Shown here: one piece after another, positions 48,515 through 61,000 of the stretch | Position numbering within the stretch: the stretch's first letter is position 1 | Layout of the letters: the number at the start of each line of letters is the position of its first letter | NCBI GenBank assembly: GCA_030248065.1 | Contig: JASAMV010007649.1 | Span: forward strand, 1-64,000 | Direction of reading: 5' to 3' | Length of the DNA stretch: 64,000 nt | DNA from: Rhynchonema sp. JSB1_4 | Taxonomy: Eukaryota; Nematoda; Chromadorea; Monhysterida; Xyalidae | Notes under the pieces: model-generated | Databases searched by the model: none | Told to the model about the DNA's origin: nothing | The model's input: the letters and a program-made list of their open reading frames with translations, nothing else | Translations under genes and position numbers: made by a program

Positions 48515-51500
48515 TTATCGCGAAATCCGCTTGAATCCAACCCAATCGGTATGCTGTGGCGGATGTGACGGGTCAAATGCGATCACCAGTTCACTATCAT
48601 CGTATATCTGGTCATCCGAGACAGGTGTGTCATCTGCGCAATCACTCATCGAACGGTGCACACAGATTTCTAAAAATTATTTTTTTTGCATTTGAGTATT
48701 GCATGTCTGTAGCTCAAAAACTGTGTGCTAAAACATACCCTGTTCTTGATTGAAATGCGTATCGCCCGGACACTTGAAGTCATAAGCAGCGCCGTTCGCG
48801 CATCGAATGAATTTATTGCAGTCTGCCAGGTTTGCATAGAACCCATCATGACCTGGCGTGCATTTACCAGCAAATGCAGCTGGAACATTTTGATGTTAAA
48901 ATTGCCTTTCATTTTCATAGACGTTTGATTGAAATTGATCAATTGAAGTGTTCTTTCAACGAACCGGTAGTAGTAGCCCCAGGTTTGGGGACTTGTGTGG
49001 TAGTGGACGACGGTTTCTGTGTGGTGCTCTGAAAGCATATCAGCTCAGCGATACCGATTACTGTCAATCGGATGAATTTGTCAAAATTTGTTCAACTCTG
49101 CCACACCTTGGGCGTTGTAGTTATTTCTTCACAGCCTGCGTGCGTTTTTGGCAAACAGAACTTCAGCTGCGGGCTAAAGTGAAGTCGGCCAGGACACTGA
49201 AGGTTTCCGTGTACCAGGCCTCAACAAGAAAAAAGAGTAATTTAGGAGTGCGCAGATGCAAGCCAACGACTATCGAAATTCGAAGTCACCAACCATCGAC
49301 GCATACCAGGAACTCAACACAATCATTTGGCAATGACGCGAATCCATCCCGTGTACCTTGGCACCGTGAGTCTAAAATAATTGGAGAATAATTTAAGTGC
49401 CTGTGGATCATGCATTATTTGCATAGTGCGTATAGTCGCGTGTAGTGGAAAAGCTCAAAATAAAAAATAAAATTGACAAACCAATCGTGGTCGTGACAAC
49501 CGTTGTTGAGCTTGCTTCAATTGGTTTTGGACTGCTTGATATTGTCGCAGTGCTGCTTTCAGTTGGCTCTGTTGGGCTGACTGGTTCAGCAGTTGACTGC
49601 AAAACAAATAATGTGGTCTCCAATGAACACACGGCTTTATATGATTTCGCACTGTTCTTATGAAATGAAATCAGCAAAGATTTAAACGCACCGCTTTCTC
49701 GGTCGTGGTGTGCACTGTGGGAAGGGGCACGCCAGTGAGTTCTTCCTTCATTACATTCATCAATGGGTATTTTCGACCACCACAGTGGCCCGAAAAGTCA
49801 TCGAAGTCAATCGTCCATGTGAATGCTCCACCGTATTCGTTGTCTTTGATGTGTTTCATCTAAATCACACATGTCTTCCTCATTTTTGGTATAACTGCCT
49901 AAACACAATCAACATGCCTTCAAGCGAATACTCTCTTCGTCGTCGAAGCCGAACCACTCATCGCCAACAACCAAATACGGCACCTGATGTTCCTCATGCC
50001 AATATCTTTTAGCCGACGGATCTTTTAGAAGGTCGCAGATCTACAATGCTGTGGTGGATCCAGCTTTTGACAAAGGGAGGGGCCAAATCCAATAAGTCAT
50101 TGTTATCTAGTGCTTGTTCCATTTTTGAAAAGTCATTTTTATTCAGTGCTTGTTTTGAATTCCGCGCTTTTTACACCAAATATTATACAAAATGTGACAA
50201 GAAGCGCGCGAATTTTTGTGTATCTGATGGCGAAGCGCGCGATTTTTGGACTTCTGAAGTGTATGATTGAAAATCCTGCGATTTAGGAGTACATTTTTCT
50301 ACTTCCTTCCGAAACGGTGGCCCCCTTCAGGGCTCAAGCGGGCCAAAGGGGAGGGAAGGGTCCCTGTGACCCCCTGGATCCGCCCTTACGACAATGAGAT
50401 ATTTTACACAAGCGATGCATTGTGTCATGACCGATGGATGGAGAAATATGTCAAGCATAAGAATAACATACCTCATAATATGCAATCACACCACTTTCGC
50501 CGACATATTTCGTCGCTTTTGACGGACCAGCCGCAGCAGCTCCTGAACAACTTACAAAGTTCGCGAATTGCGAAACTGGCGGCTATCGATTTAAAAAGTG
50601 GTTTACCCATTCCGTGGTCCATTGGGTCTTTGAGCCTCCAGCCACGTCCGTAGGTGGCAATTCCAACGACCAGTTTTTCTTTCGGGAAACCTTTGCTGAT
50701 CCAAAGGTTTGTCGCATATTCCTGGAAGATACATTTGCATTAGTTCAAGAATGAAAAATGTGACGGGTTATAAGAAAAAGGCTCGTGTCACATACCACGT
50801 TCCAGACTGCCTGCCAATGAATCTCGTCTTTTCTAGCCTTCAGTGGTGCATTGTGCCCCGTCACTTGTTCCCAGGAACCATGGAAATCGTAGGCCATCAG
50901 AAAAGCGAAATCCAGATACCTAAAGTTGTTTTGTCGGTTATTTTAGTAGCATAATATCGTGGTCACACTTGGACTCCGGCAACCTACTTTCCCAAGTCTT
51001 CCACATTGTATGCCACTCCTACAGTGCCCTCGCCTGCTGACACTGCCATACCCATTTTCAAGCGCGGCTGGCCACTGGATCGCGCTTCGGCTTCGAACGC
51101 CGCTCGCACCTCCTGCAGTGAAACTGGAGTTGAAAAATGAAATGAAAAAATGAAATGAAACTGACAAAAATGGTTAAAGTGTTGAACATTACACTTGCAA
51201 ACGCTCGTACCTTCAACAACAGACTAAGATTGTCACGATCAGTCGGATTCGTCGGATATTCCCAATCAATATCAAACCCGTCGAACTTGTGCAATCTAAC
51301 AAACTTGACAACGGAAGCAATGAAAACGTCACGATTCTCTTTCGTAGATGACATCTGTTTAAACAGTCTGCAAAGCACCGTTCATTGGTAGTGGTCTTGT
51401 CTAACAACGCACAAGGCACAATGAAAAGGCAGCAACAACAAACTTTGTGCCGAATGTCCAACCCCCCATTGACAATAATGTGATCAATTCAGGGTCGCGA

Positions 51501-52316
51501 TTTTTTAGCTTGTTGACTCGATTGTATAAACCTTCACTCCAGTCAGTCTTCAGGTCGGCTGGATCGTATGCTCTGAAGTGAACTACTGATTACCGGAGTT
51601 TTCCACTTAAAGCCCCCCCCGAATAGAGCCCTCGGGGGCTCTAAGTGGAAAATTTTCCACTTAAAGCCCCCGGGGGCTCTAATTGGATTTATTTTTTTAC
51701 GGACCATTGATTTTACATCGAACAGTAAACTTGCCAAAATAGTTCAAACTAGTGTAAGAATGACCAAAATACCGCACTTTTCTGTTGTTGTACCAACGTT
51801 TTGCCACGTTTAGATGAAGATCCTCACAATCAGGTTGAAATATGGTATCAGAATGTCGAAATGCTGGCCTAAAGTGTCCCTACCGACAACGATGAAAACA
51901 CCCAGTTTTCCGCTTAAAGCCCCCGAGGGCTGTAAGTGGAAACGTTTCCACTTAAAGCCCCCGGGGGCTCTAATTGGATTTTTTCTTTCTGGTCGGAGGG
52001 TCCATTTTCCACCAATTTCCGCATAGAGCCCCCGGGGCTTTAAGTGGAAAACTCCGGTACGTGCAAATCGTGCGAACTTTTTTGTTTGATCAAAAAGTCA
52101 TTTAGGGTGTCAATACCTGATCGTATAATCGTCGTTCATCCACGCAAACGCGAATATCATATGCGTGCAAATGCCGGGTTCGTACATTTCTGGCGTGTAT
52201 TTGCCATGGCCCTGTCGATACTGCGCCCAGTTGGTGAAGTAGCAGCCGCGGATGTACCCACTAATCAGGGGCATGCAAAATGAACATATCAGAATTAGGA
52301 TAGTTAATGAGCTCAT
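48515..52316 (-). CDS. Secreted GH18 chitinase with two CBM14 chitin-binding domains (15 exons)
   Basis: The enzyme hydrolyses chitin outside the cell. Exons, all in phase: 52117-52316, 51444-51572, 51211-51367, 50988-51112, 50796-50919, 50607-50721, 50472-50542, 49918-50040, 49692-49859, 49482-49596, 49294-49371, 49107-49219, 48965-49028, 48739-48879 and 48515-48633. The product is about 613 residues. It has a signal peptide (first ~20 residues), then GH18 with [21 protein letters not shown], the catalytic motif [11 protein letters not shown] (DxxDxDxE intact), [18 protein letters not shown] and [13 protein letters not shown] Ser/Thr/Pro linker follows, then a CBM14 domain ([16 protein letters not shown] ... 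[10 protein letters not shown]), a second Thr/Pro linker, a second CBM14 ([17 protein letters not shown]) and an acidic tail. One intron (49860-49917) uses a GC donor. Introns 1 and 7 hold mobile-element remnants. The enzyme looks active; moulting, digestive or immune roles are possible. Confidence 0.92.
50051..50386. mobile_element. Non-autonomous element in chitinase intron 7
   Basis: The ends GTGGATCCAG (from 50053) and CTGGATCCGCCC (50374-50385) form a short imperfect inverted repeat around GGATCC. G-rich and C-rich blocks (GGGAGGGGCC, GGAGGGAAGGG) lie just inside the ends. There is no coding capacity. It fills most of the intron between exons 7 and 8. Confidence 0.4.
51591..52059. mobile_element. 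469-bp inverted-repeat element in chitinase intron 1
   Basis: A perfect 26-bp inverted repeat (51591-51616 against 52034-52059) begins TACCGGAGTTTTCCACTTAA. Inside are several smaller palindromes of the form TTTCCACTTAAAGCCCC ... GGGGGCTCTAAGTGGAAA, arranged near both ends. No transposase frame is visible. It lies wholly between chitinase exons 1 and 2. Confidence 0.7.
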
Positions 52317-53208
52317 TTTTTGATGAATGCCTCTGAAATAAACGGGTTGGAAACATCAGAAAAAACACATAAAATCAACATAAATCGGACAACACAGAAA
52401 CACGTCTTGGTATACTGAAAAGACATGAGAATTTTAGTGGTTGTGACCAGTGCACGTTATTAGGTACAAAAACGCAGTGACTGGTCGCATATGGTCTCCA
52501 GTTGCTGCCCTGCGCATTTGGTGTGACACAATTCCGTTCAGGTATTGACCACTAACAATGCGGTCAATGTCATGCGCATTAATTGCAAACGTAGAAAGGT
52601 TTTGTGTCTGTGCATTCGCATAGGTGTCACAGCGCACAGGACTTATGACTTGTGCTGTAAAAACGCAACACTGCGTAAATTCTTATTACAATTTTCGTAA
52701 ATTTCACAACTCCAGGTTTGCACCAGAACGTGAACGTCACGTGACTTCTAGCAGATACCCTTGTTACTACTTCTGAGGTCAGCGTCCAGGCTCAGCTCAG
52801 CCGATTTGCGTCCACCAGGTCAAATATTGACTTTGTAGTATTTTCGTCGGAATGTACACATTTCAATAACTGACAGCGCACGGCAGAAAAAGTGGTGGTG
52901 GACAGAGGAGAGCGGTCACGTCTGTCAACAAAAGTACTGTCACACTACTTTGCAGGGGTCAACAGGCACGTTAGCCGCATCATTTCATTTTACAGATGAC
53001 CACGGAACATGCGCAAAACTCAGTCAAAACAAGTAAGCAAACACAACAGCGCTAGTGCTACAGATCACATCACTGATGAAACAAAACTGGATACCGTACA
53101 AACTGGATAATAGCTAGCGTTCAGTCACCGGAAAACGGCAAGGACAGAAAAAGCAGGGAAAAAGAAAAAACCGAAAACCGGGTAGGACCAACATTATTCA
53201 ACGTTAAT
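52317..53208. other. Spacer between chitinase and helicase-like gene
   Basis: About 0.9 kb with no recognised exon. It should contain the chitinase promoter and the 3' end of the upstream gene. No TATA box stands out. Confidence 0.4.
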
Positions 53209-56200
53209 TTATTCCGGAGCCATGGCGATGCGTCCTTCTGGTCGAATGAATTCAAAGACGTTTTCCAACTCCAAGTCTTGGTTTACAGCTTCATTCTAAA
53301 ACGATCACGAAAACAGTATAGCTGGAAGTTTTCTGTCGCATTTTTTATTCTGGTAGCGTTTCCAAACAAAAATCCTGATATATGCAGGTTCAAAATTGTT
53401 TTTTATTCACTAATCCCACAAAAGTAGAAAACAAAAATTGATAAACCCACCGACTGATCTTCTCCATCTTCATCATCAGTGGTGTCAAGATCAAGTTCTT
53501 CCACGAATCCATCCCTGAGTTCCTGAATATCAGGTTCAGATTCGGAGGAGGAACGCCGGTCAGCAACGTTGTCGCTCTCAGTCACTGTCATCAGCGCATC
53601 AACAGCGCCGCGTGTCTGCGCGCATTTGGTGTTGAGCAGCAGTTTCTCCTGCAATTGTCACCTTGATGTCGACAGTCTACAGCAAACATCACCTGGAATT
53701 GGTGTGTCATTTGGGGCATTGTGAACAGCAGACGGATGCACGCTTCACGTAGTACTTACAAGACACAAACCAATCATCAAATCAGGACAAAGAAAATGCT
53801 GTGCAAACGTAATTTTGCCATCTGTCACCGCGAAATGGTGCGTCATCTGGTACACGTGAAAGAACTTCCCAAGCGATGTGCAATTCATTCCGCACTCCCT
53901 TTGGTTACATAAGGCTTGCGAAACATACACTGAGACTAAATTGATCACCACTACCACAGCACCATAAGCATGCGTGCGCACTCGCGGATGTTTCACACGG
54001 TGTGCGTGTGTGTGCTCAAACAAGACACAGACGAACATTTATCGAACCAAACCAACTAATGTTTCATCCAGCATCGACAATGCAGCGTTCGGTTGTTCAA
54101 CGTGTTTGATCGAGCGAACATGCACGTCCTGCGTGTCACTGGAACATGAGAAAAGTTAGGCACCCCAAAAATCGCACTCTGCTGTTGATTTGTGCAAACT
54201 GCAAAGCCAAAGCCATACAAGAAGAAATTAATCATTTCGACACACTCTTGATCTCAACCATACCTCACTGGATGTTTCCAGAATGCACCACTAAGGTCAT
54301 TCGTGCAATCACAATCCCACATGTCCGAATTTCGACCAGTCCAATGTTCGTCAACCACATCGGCCGTGAATTGCTGAAAGTGTGAGCAATTTGCAGCTTG
54401 TCGATAAATGGAAGCCAACTTTATCAGTCGAATGTTAGTTATGGCCACACCAGCAAATATATCACTCTCGCTCAACTATTCAACTCTCAAACATGGGTAA
54501 TGCTGCAAACGACCAATCACTAAGTTGGATTTGCAGCCTATCCTGTTTATATCGACATAATCGCGACCGGCCATTTCCTGTAACCAATCAGAAGAAGAAC
54601 TGAATAACACCACCGTCACTGTAAAGTGGACAGGGGGTCGCCAGCCACCTTAATATCATATCAACATACAAAAGCCAACCCCGATGCCCAAATGCACCTG
54701 TTGTCCCCGGTCAGCGCCGACAAAGATGCGCGTCATTTCCCAGGCGATCAGCTGCCAATCGGCGTCATTGTCACGTGACTCGATCGACACCAGCTTGATT
54801 CGAACGGTGCGCACCGAATTGCGATAGATGCGACGATCGTCGAACAAGCTGGACACGGTGAATTCAATCGGACTGATCACGTGATCGATTGTAAAGCGAA
54901 TGGTGCTTGATGGACGGACGATCTGTGGGTGGAGAGAAATGGTGATGTTTCAAAAATTTACTAGTTGTTGTGTGGTACCGGTCTTCATACACGCCCAGCT
55001 TATTTATCACATGGAAGTTCTTGACGGCAGACCGGACCAATAAAACACTTCGCCAATACAGTTGATGTCAAACACAGGGCAATATGAAAGCCAAAAGCCA
55101 CAGATCACAGACACAACATATGCCAGAAAACCAACCTCCTGAATTGGTTTTTCCGGGCATGCAGCATCACCGCTTGGATTTGGTTTGCCACGATCTTCAG
55201 CATCCCATTTCCGTTTCTGCGTTTCGTAACCCAGATCCCAGATGACGACCGGCAACCAGCGTTCTTTGTGACGATCGAAAAACGCACCCAAATGAGGAGT
55301 CCAGTGCGGGGCTGAGACCAGAACCTGGACGGTGATAAAACCGTTTTGTTTTTTTATATTTTGACAGAGGCCGCTGAAAAGGGGCTGAGACAACAAAACA
55401 GATGCAAGAACAAAACTAAGGCTCATACCGCTACGAAATTCATGCAAATCACGTGGTGATTCTGATCTGTTTAAAAATTACAGTTTTCCGGCGCAGATGC
55501 AAGGATTTTGTTTGTGATAAAAAATGTTTCGCACATGGAACGTAACAAGCTCGTTACAACGACAAAAACCAATGTCAACCTGCTTGGCACATGAAAGTCA
55601 TAATAAACGCACCAGAAACCAACAAAATTTTAATCAAAATTGAACAAAACCTGAGCAAAACCAGCAGGATGAGTATCGAGTGGAATCTTTCGCGCGAATC
55701 TGGCCACATGTTGAGCGATCGCTGCCTGATAGTTGCAGTGCTCAATCACTGGGCTAGCTTCGGTACGTTTTTCTGCAAGCGGAGTGATAACAATGAAGAA
55801 CATTATTGTTCGAGCAGCGCAGGAGCCCTATCACGCTGAATTAAAGAAAAAAGATGTTTTTCAAACCAACGCAACAGACCAAGCACAGCCAAAATCGATT
55901 TCAGCGGTGCTTGATGTCTGACGATCAACTCGTGCGCCGACTCAATCCACAGATGACAACAACGGTCCCTGATATCTGAGGCATAGTGACAGCATTTTGT
56001 GAGTTTTTTTGAAATTTCGATCCATCTCAAACGCATTGATCTATCAACTTGCGGTGAAATTGCTTGTAAAAAAACGAGAGTGCGAAATATTTTTCAAACA
56101 GTCGACGACGAAAACAGTTGTTTTCAGAAAATCTTCAGCCTGAAAAAAATGCAAATTTACCGAACAAACATCGTCCATGCTCATCTGGTTCGAAGGCGGC

Positions 56201-57124
56201 GCGGAAAACGGCCGGCGCAGTACCAACCAGGATTTGGGGGCGTTTCCGTTTGATCAAATCTTGAGAGGAATGAGATTAAAATTTCAAATGTGGTGAAAAT
56301 ATCAACCAAACAGAGAGCAACAAACCACGAGCTTCAGTCTCGTTGGCAAACGACAGCGTTTCAGCGCACAGAATCGGGTAGACCCGCTTGAAGTTCCGAT
56401 CAATTTGACATTTCAGTTCATCAGCCCGTTGACCAGATGAGGTCTTCAAGATTTGGCGGTAAAATTGAACAAAATGATCAATAAATGCCCAAGACGCACC
56501 AGAATGATGAGCACTGGTCCGTAACTGGCTTTGCGTCGAACATAAGCGTACCGATGCACGGCACTGACACGGTAAAGCAGTGCACCTGAAAATGTGCCGT
56601 GTATGACAAGTGAGATGAACCAAAGTTAGAAGATGTCCCCAAGTACTTTACCATGCCCATGAACCACATGTAACGCAGACCAACCCAAATAAGCGACATT
56701 TATGGAATCAGTGCGCGAGTCAACAGTGCACACGCTGCGCATTGGGTTCGTCTGACACGCTCGGGCAGCTACGTCCCGTTCAAAGGCGCTCATTGAGTCA
56801 CCTTTGGCCTGGAATACAGAAACACAACATTGATTACGAACAAGATGGACAAGACTTGACATGATCACCACAAGTTCATCGAAATTTCTGATGAGAGGAG
56901 CAACGTGGCAAATTATTGAACAAAGAGTGGCTGAGCTCAATTTTCTTGAAATGACCAAAAAAATGTTATTGCTTCGAAAAATAGACCGACCAAACCTGCT
57001 CAACCAATTTTTCGACAAATTCGGGTAATTCCACATCTTTGGCAAACAGACCACCACTGCATTTGTCGGACACAACATGCCGATCGCCGATCAGATCAGT
57101 AAGTTTGGTATCCTCCTCACTCAT
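53209..57124 (-). CDS. Degenerate DEAD-box helicase-like protein, TDRD12-related (tentative)
   Basis: Exons 56996-57124, 56652-56808, 56500-56585, 56326-56443, 56161-56259, 55880-55975, 55651-55772, 55136-55324, 54698-54922, 53451-53648 and 53209-53295 join in phase and give about 501 residues from ATG 57124; a further 5' exon is possible. The middle follows RecA-domain-1 order with decayed motifs: GW..L..VHGHGALLYRV where the ATP loop should be, YGPVLIILTSSGQRADEL (motif Ia), LVGTAPAVFR (Ib), HLWIESAHELIVRH (DEAD box) and QVLVSAPHWTPHLGAFF (motif III region). This order and the HW near motif III recall TDRD12, a piRNA-pathway protein whose human form also has a weak ATP site. Residues about 340-410 may be a separate beta domain that I cannot name. 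The C-terminus is acidic (LDLDTTDDEDGEDQS). No Tudor domain or second RecA domain was recognised, so the assignment is uncertain. The stop overlaps an AATAAA signal. Confidence 0.5.
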
Positions 57125-57230
57125 ATTTGATCGAATTTTGTGATCTGCTCCCGAATGAAGGCCGGTGCCCAAAATTTGGTCGTCGACTTGGTTTTATCTG
57201 AAGAAGGAAAGTAGACGTGGACACTGTAAA

Positions 57231-57417
57231 AGGCAAACTACACAAACACGAGCCCGATTTCGAAGGTGGCGTGTATTCAAAACGATAGAAAGAGAAAATC
57301 ATCATGCTCCACTTTGTATTCTTCAATGTGTAACATTTCCCAAATCAGCAGCCACGTATGAATGTTTCACTATTCTGCCAGCTGCGAAATCGAGCTTATG
57401 TTGGTGTAAGTTTGCCT
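57231..57417. mobile_element. Short MITE, family C copy 2
   Basis: This is a diverged copy of the element at 14964-15148, sharing ends (GGCAAACTAC...CACGAGCCCGATTTCG) and interior order. It ends about 107 bp upstream of the first recognised ATG of the helicase-like gene, so it may lie in that gene's promoter, 5' UTR or first intron. Confidence 0.7.
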
Positions 57418-58073
57418 ACTGTAATGTAAAAACAATTTTTGAGGCAGTGGCCAGACGAGACGGACCAATCACCATCAGCAGACAGTCCATGGAACGCTCC
57501 AAAACAGGCATAAAAAGATTAAATCAAGGGGTTAGGAACTGTGAAAAGGTGCTTCGGTGCAAGCAGCAAGCGATATGTAAGGACAGATAACAGCCATGCG
57601 ACAGTGGGCTAGGCTTGTGGGAAACAAGCGCGGGACAGGCGACGAACAAAGAACAGAAAATAAATGTATTAAATGTTTGTTCATAAACAATGTTTTATAC
57701 AATCACAGATCTATTTTGTTACACATTGCGATCATCACAGCCCACAAATAATCAATAAACTGGATGATTATCAATAAGGATTATTAGGATTTTAAGGATT
57801 GACGACCAGGTAAACACATGCACAGCACATAAAGTAATATAACTGGAATAAAATATTTGGTTCAATTCACAATATTTGGGCAAATTGATTGAATAGTTGG
57901 TTGAGTGAGGTATTCTGATATATAACACACGAAAACAAAAACACGTGAAAAATTCAATAAAGCACAGCAAGCAATCCGACAAGTTCAGTACAACGTATCA
58001 TACGAGCAAAACGAAATTTCAAAAAGTGGGAAAGGTGGTTAATCTTGATAGCACAGTTGTTGTTGTGATAATC
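57418..58073. other. Spacer, no recognised gene
   Basis: AT-rich sequence between the 5' side of the helicase-like gene and the 3' end of the phosphatase gene, both on the minus strand. No exon is recognised. Confidence 0.4.
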
Positions 58074-61000
58074 TCAGATCGGCTGTTTATGTGCTTCGGA
58101 CAATTTCTTCGCTTTTCGATACCCGCGACCTGTTTTACGCGCAGCGTCCACTTTCGGTTGCATATTGGGAGTGCTAAAACGGGAGAAAATCTTCATGATT
58201 CTTGATTAGAGTGCAGAACGTAGCAGCAGTGAGTTTTTACCCATTTCGAGGAATTTTGAGCACAATCAAGGAAAAATTAAAACTGCTGTCGCTGCGAGAA
58301 AAACGAATAAACACCACAAACATTGCAAACAGACCCTTTCGGCGTGGGTAAGACCCTGACTTTGAACACGCCAAACACGGGTTTATGATCAGACAAAGTC
58401 AGTCCGTGAATGCAGTCATACTGTAACGCACGGATCGCGTCAAGACCCGAGTTGTTGGTACGGTAGAGAATACGATCCTGCCACAAAGTGATATTCATGG
58501 CAATCGATTAATATTTTAATCGACAAACATTTCTAAAACACACCGTATACGCAGGACAGCGTTTGTCGTAGAAGTCGTTCGTGCCAATACGATACTTGTA
58601 CGTGGGCGGGAAATTAATCTCGGCCTCGCAAAACTGTTCGAACACGGTGCCTGAATAGCAATCAAAATTAGTTTCCACTTGAAATATAAAACACAAAATC
58701 GATACATAAACAAGCAGAGCATACCTGATCGCATTTCGTGTCCGAGCTGATCCGTTCGCAGCACCGAATTCGACGTCAGATCCGCTTGCAATTCGGCCAT
58801 GAAGCCCAAACGATCGATTTGTCCATAGTCCAACACGCTAAAATAATGTTCGAATTTTATTACAAAATTCGAATGATCTGCAAACCTTTTTTGTGATGAA
58901 CGGACCGAAAATTCAGATCGCCAAACCAGAACACGCGGTCGAAACTTGACACCGCCGAATGACCAGTGCGCTTCACGTGATTCTTGAAATTGAAGTTCTG
59001 ACAAATCTTGTGGTAATCCTGCACCCGTTCGCCTTTGTTACGATCTGCAATCCGGCTTGTTTTCGTTTATATTCTGTTTCATTTTTTCAATTGTCAACTT
59101 TTTGTGTCCATACGAAACCACAAACCAGTCGTAGCAGACCAATTGTTCAAGTATAAAATCCAACCCCTCGTCATTTTCGAGTGTAACATCAGCAAACAAT
59201 TACATCAAAAAGACACTCACGTCTCAAGTGACATCCGATAAATAACATGGCGCAGTGAAATATCCTGAATCCGATCGCAATCGCACCTTTGGTTCGCGCT
59301 GGTTTGGCAACAACGGTGCTCGGAATGAACTCCCATTCTGGGTCTGCGCATGAATTTGTTTGATATTTCAGATTATTGGTCGTTTTTCGTCTTTCAATCC
59401 AACGCATTTTTGCGGTTGCTGCGTCGTCTACTGCAGTTGCATGCCACCTGCAGCCCTGGTCATTTTCACGTGAAACATCAAGTGACCGAACATATTTCTT
59501 GCAGACGAAACCGCGCAAACACACGAAGCTTCGACTCAAACACATTCAAAATGTGCCGCTGTACGGCAGTTTGTTATTGACCAATTTTCGGTGGACTGGC
59601 ACCTAAAAATTGTGATGTGACATCGGGAATTTATATGCCAATTCTGCCTAACATTTGAGTATTTGCGATTGTGGACTCTGGCCCTACATTAGGGCGGGTC
59701 GCGAACGAACGCCTTTGTACCCCCAAACAAATCGGAGAATTTCATCCGACACAGAGAAAGCCCGACGTACCAGTGCAATGGTCCATCAGCGTGTGCTGCA
59801 CGAATACGACCAACATTTGTCCCCATTTGCGCACCCAGCGATACGGAATGTATTCGTTGCCCAGCACGTCACTAATCAGCGTGACGATGTCGAAATGTAG
59901 ACACCTAGGTGTGGTTGACAGACAAACTCAAGCTTTGGTCGAGTAAGCTTTAAAGTAAAATGCATGTGTCGGGGTTCGACGGACTTAGAATTCCTCACAG
60001 ATGTCGGGTGTTGGCTCCCAAAAGTGTTGGTGTCGGGTGCCCGGTGCCGACCCCCATCCCTAATCACAACAACGCTCGAACCGAACCTGAACCGAACAAC
60101 ATCACACGCCAGTCCTTTTGAGGCAAAAATAGTTCCACGTGAGACCCTATGCATGGCTCGAATTGAATAAACCCCATGACTTTCCACTGTGCCCATGTCC
60201 AAATCCACAGCAACACTCTCAAAATCAACTCCCAATTGCACTCACATGTGGTACGAATGCACTTCCTGCATTGATATGGCATAGATGTCGGGTTTGAATG
60301 AATGATCGTTGACACGCAACCATTGACGGATTATCGATTGATTGGACGGGGACTATAATAAGGTAGTTTATTTTATGTGTTGAATTTTATCGTTGTTCTT
60401 GGCAAAACAGACGGGAAACAACCAACTTTGAGTCTCTGAGACAACCCAAGTCATATTCACGTTAAACATCATCACCCAACAAGCTGTTTCAATTTATTAG
60501 ACGCGATTCAATCCGGCATCAAAGGCTTTTCATGCCCTCATTTCCACATCGTTCAAATATGCGTGAGGTCAGAGATCGATCAGCATGATTGGTAGATAAC
60601 GGCTCAGTTGCTAAGCCAGGTGCTAGCCGTCAGGCCCCAGTGCAAAGACCAGATTCGTGTCCTTCCGATCGCCAACCCCATCTATTAAAACAAACACACT
60701 AACTTTGCCAGCCAGATTCCACGTCGAACAAAACACGGTGATTGCTTCATCAGGAAATCGAGCTCGAATCTCCTTACGACTCATAAACACGCTGCCACCC
60801 GGCGCCAATAGAAGACCACCGCTGGAAGACAAAAGATGTGCAAAATATAATTGCAATTTTTCCGGAAAAAATATCTACTGAAAAAAACTTTTTTTGAAAA
60901 AAAAGACTTTTTTTATTTATTTAAAAAAAAAAAAAGTTGGCCGCCTAAAAAGGAAAGATATAGAAAAATTCAAAAATACTTCCTCCCGAAAAAATCTGTA

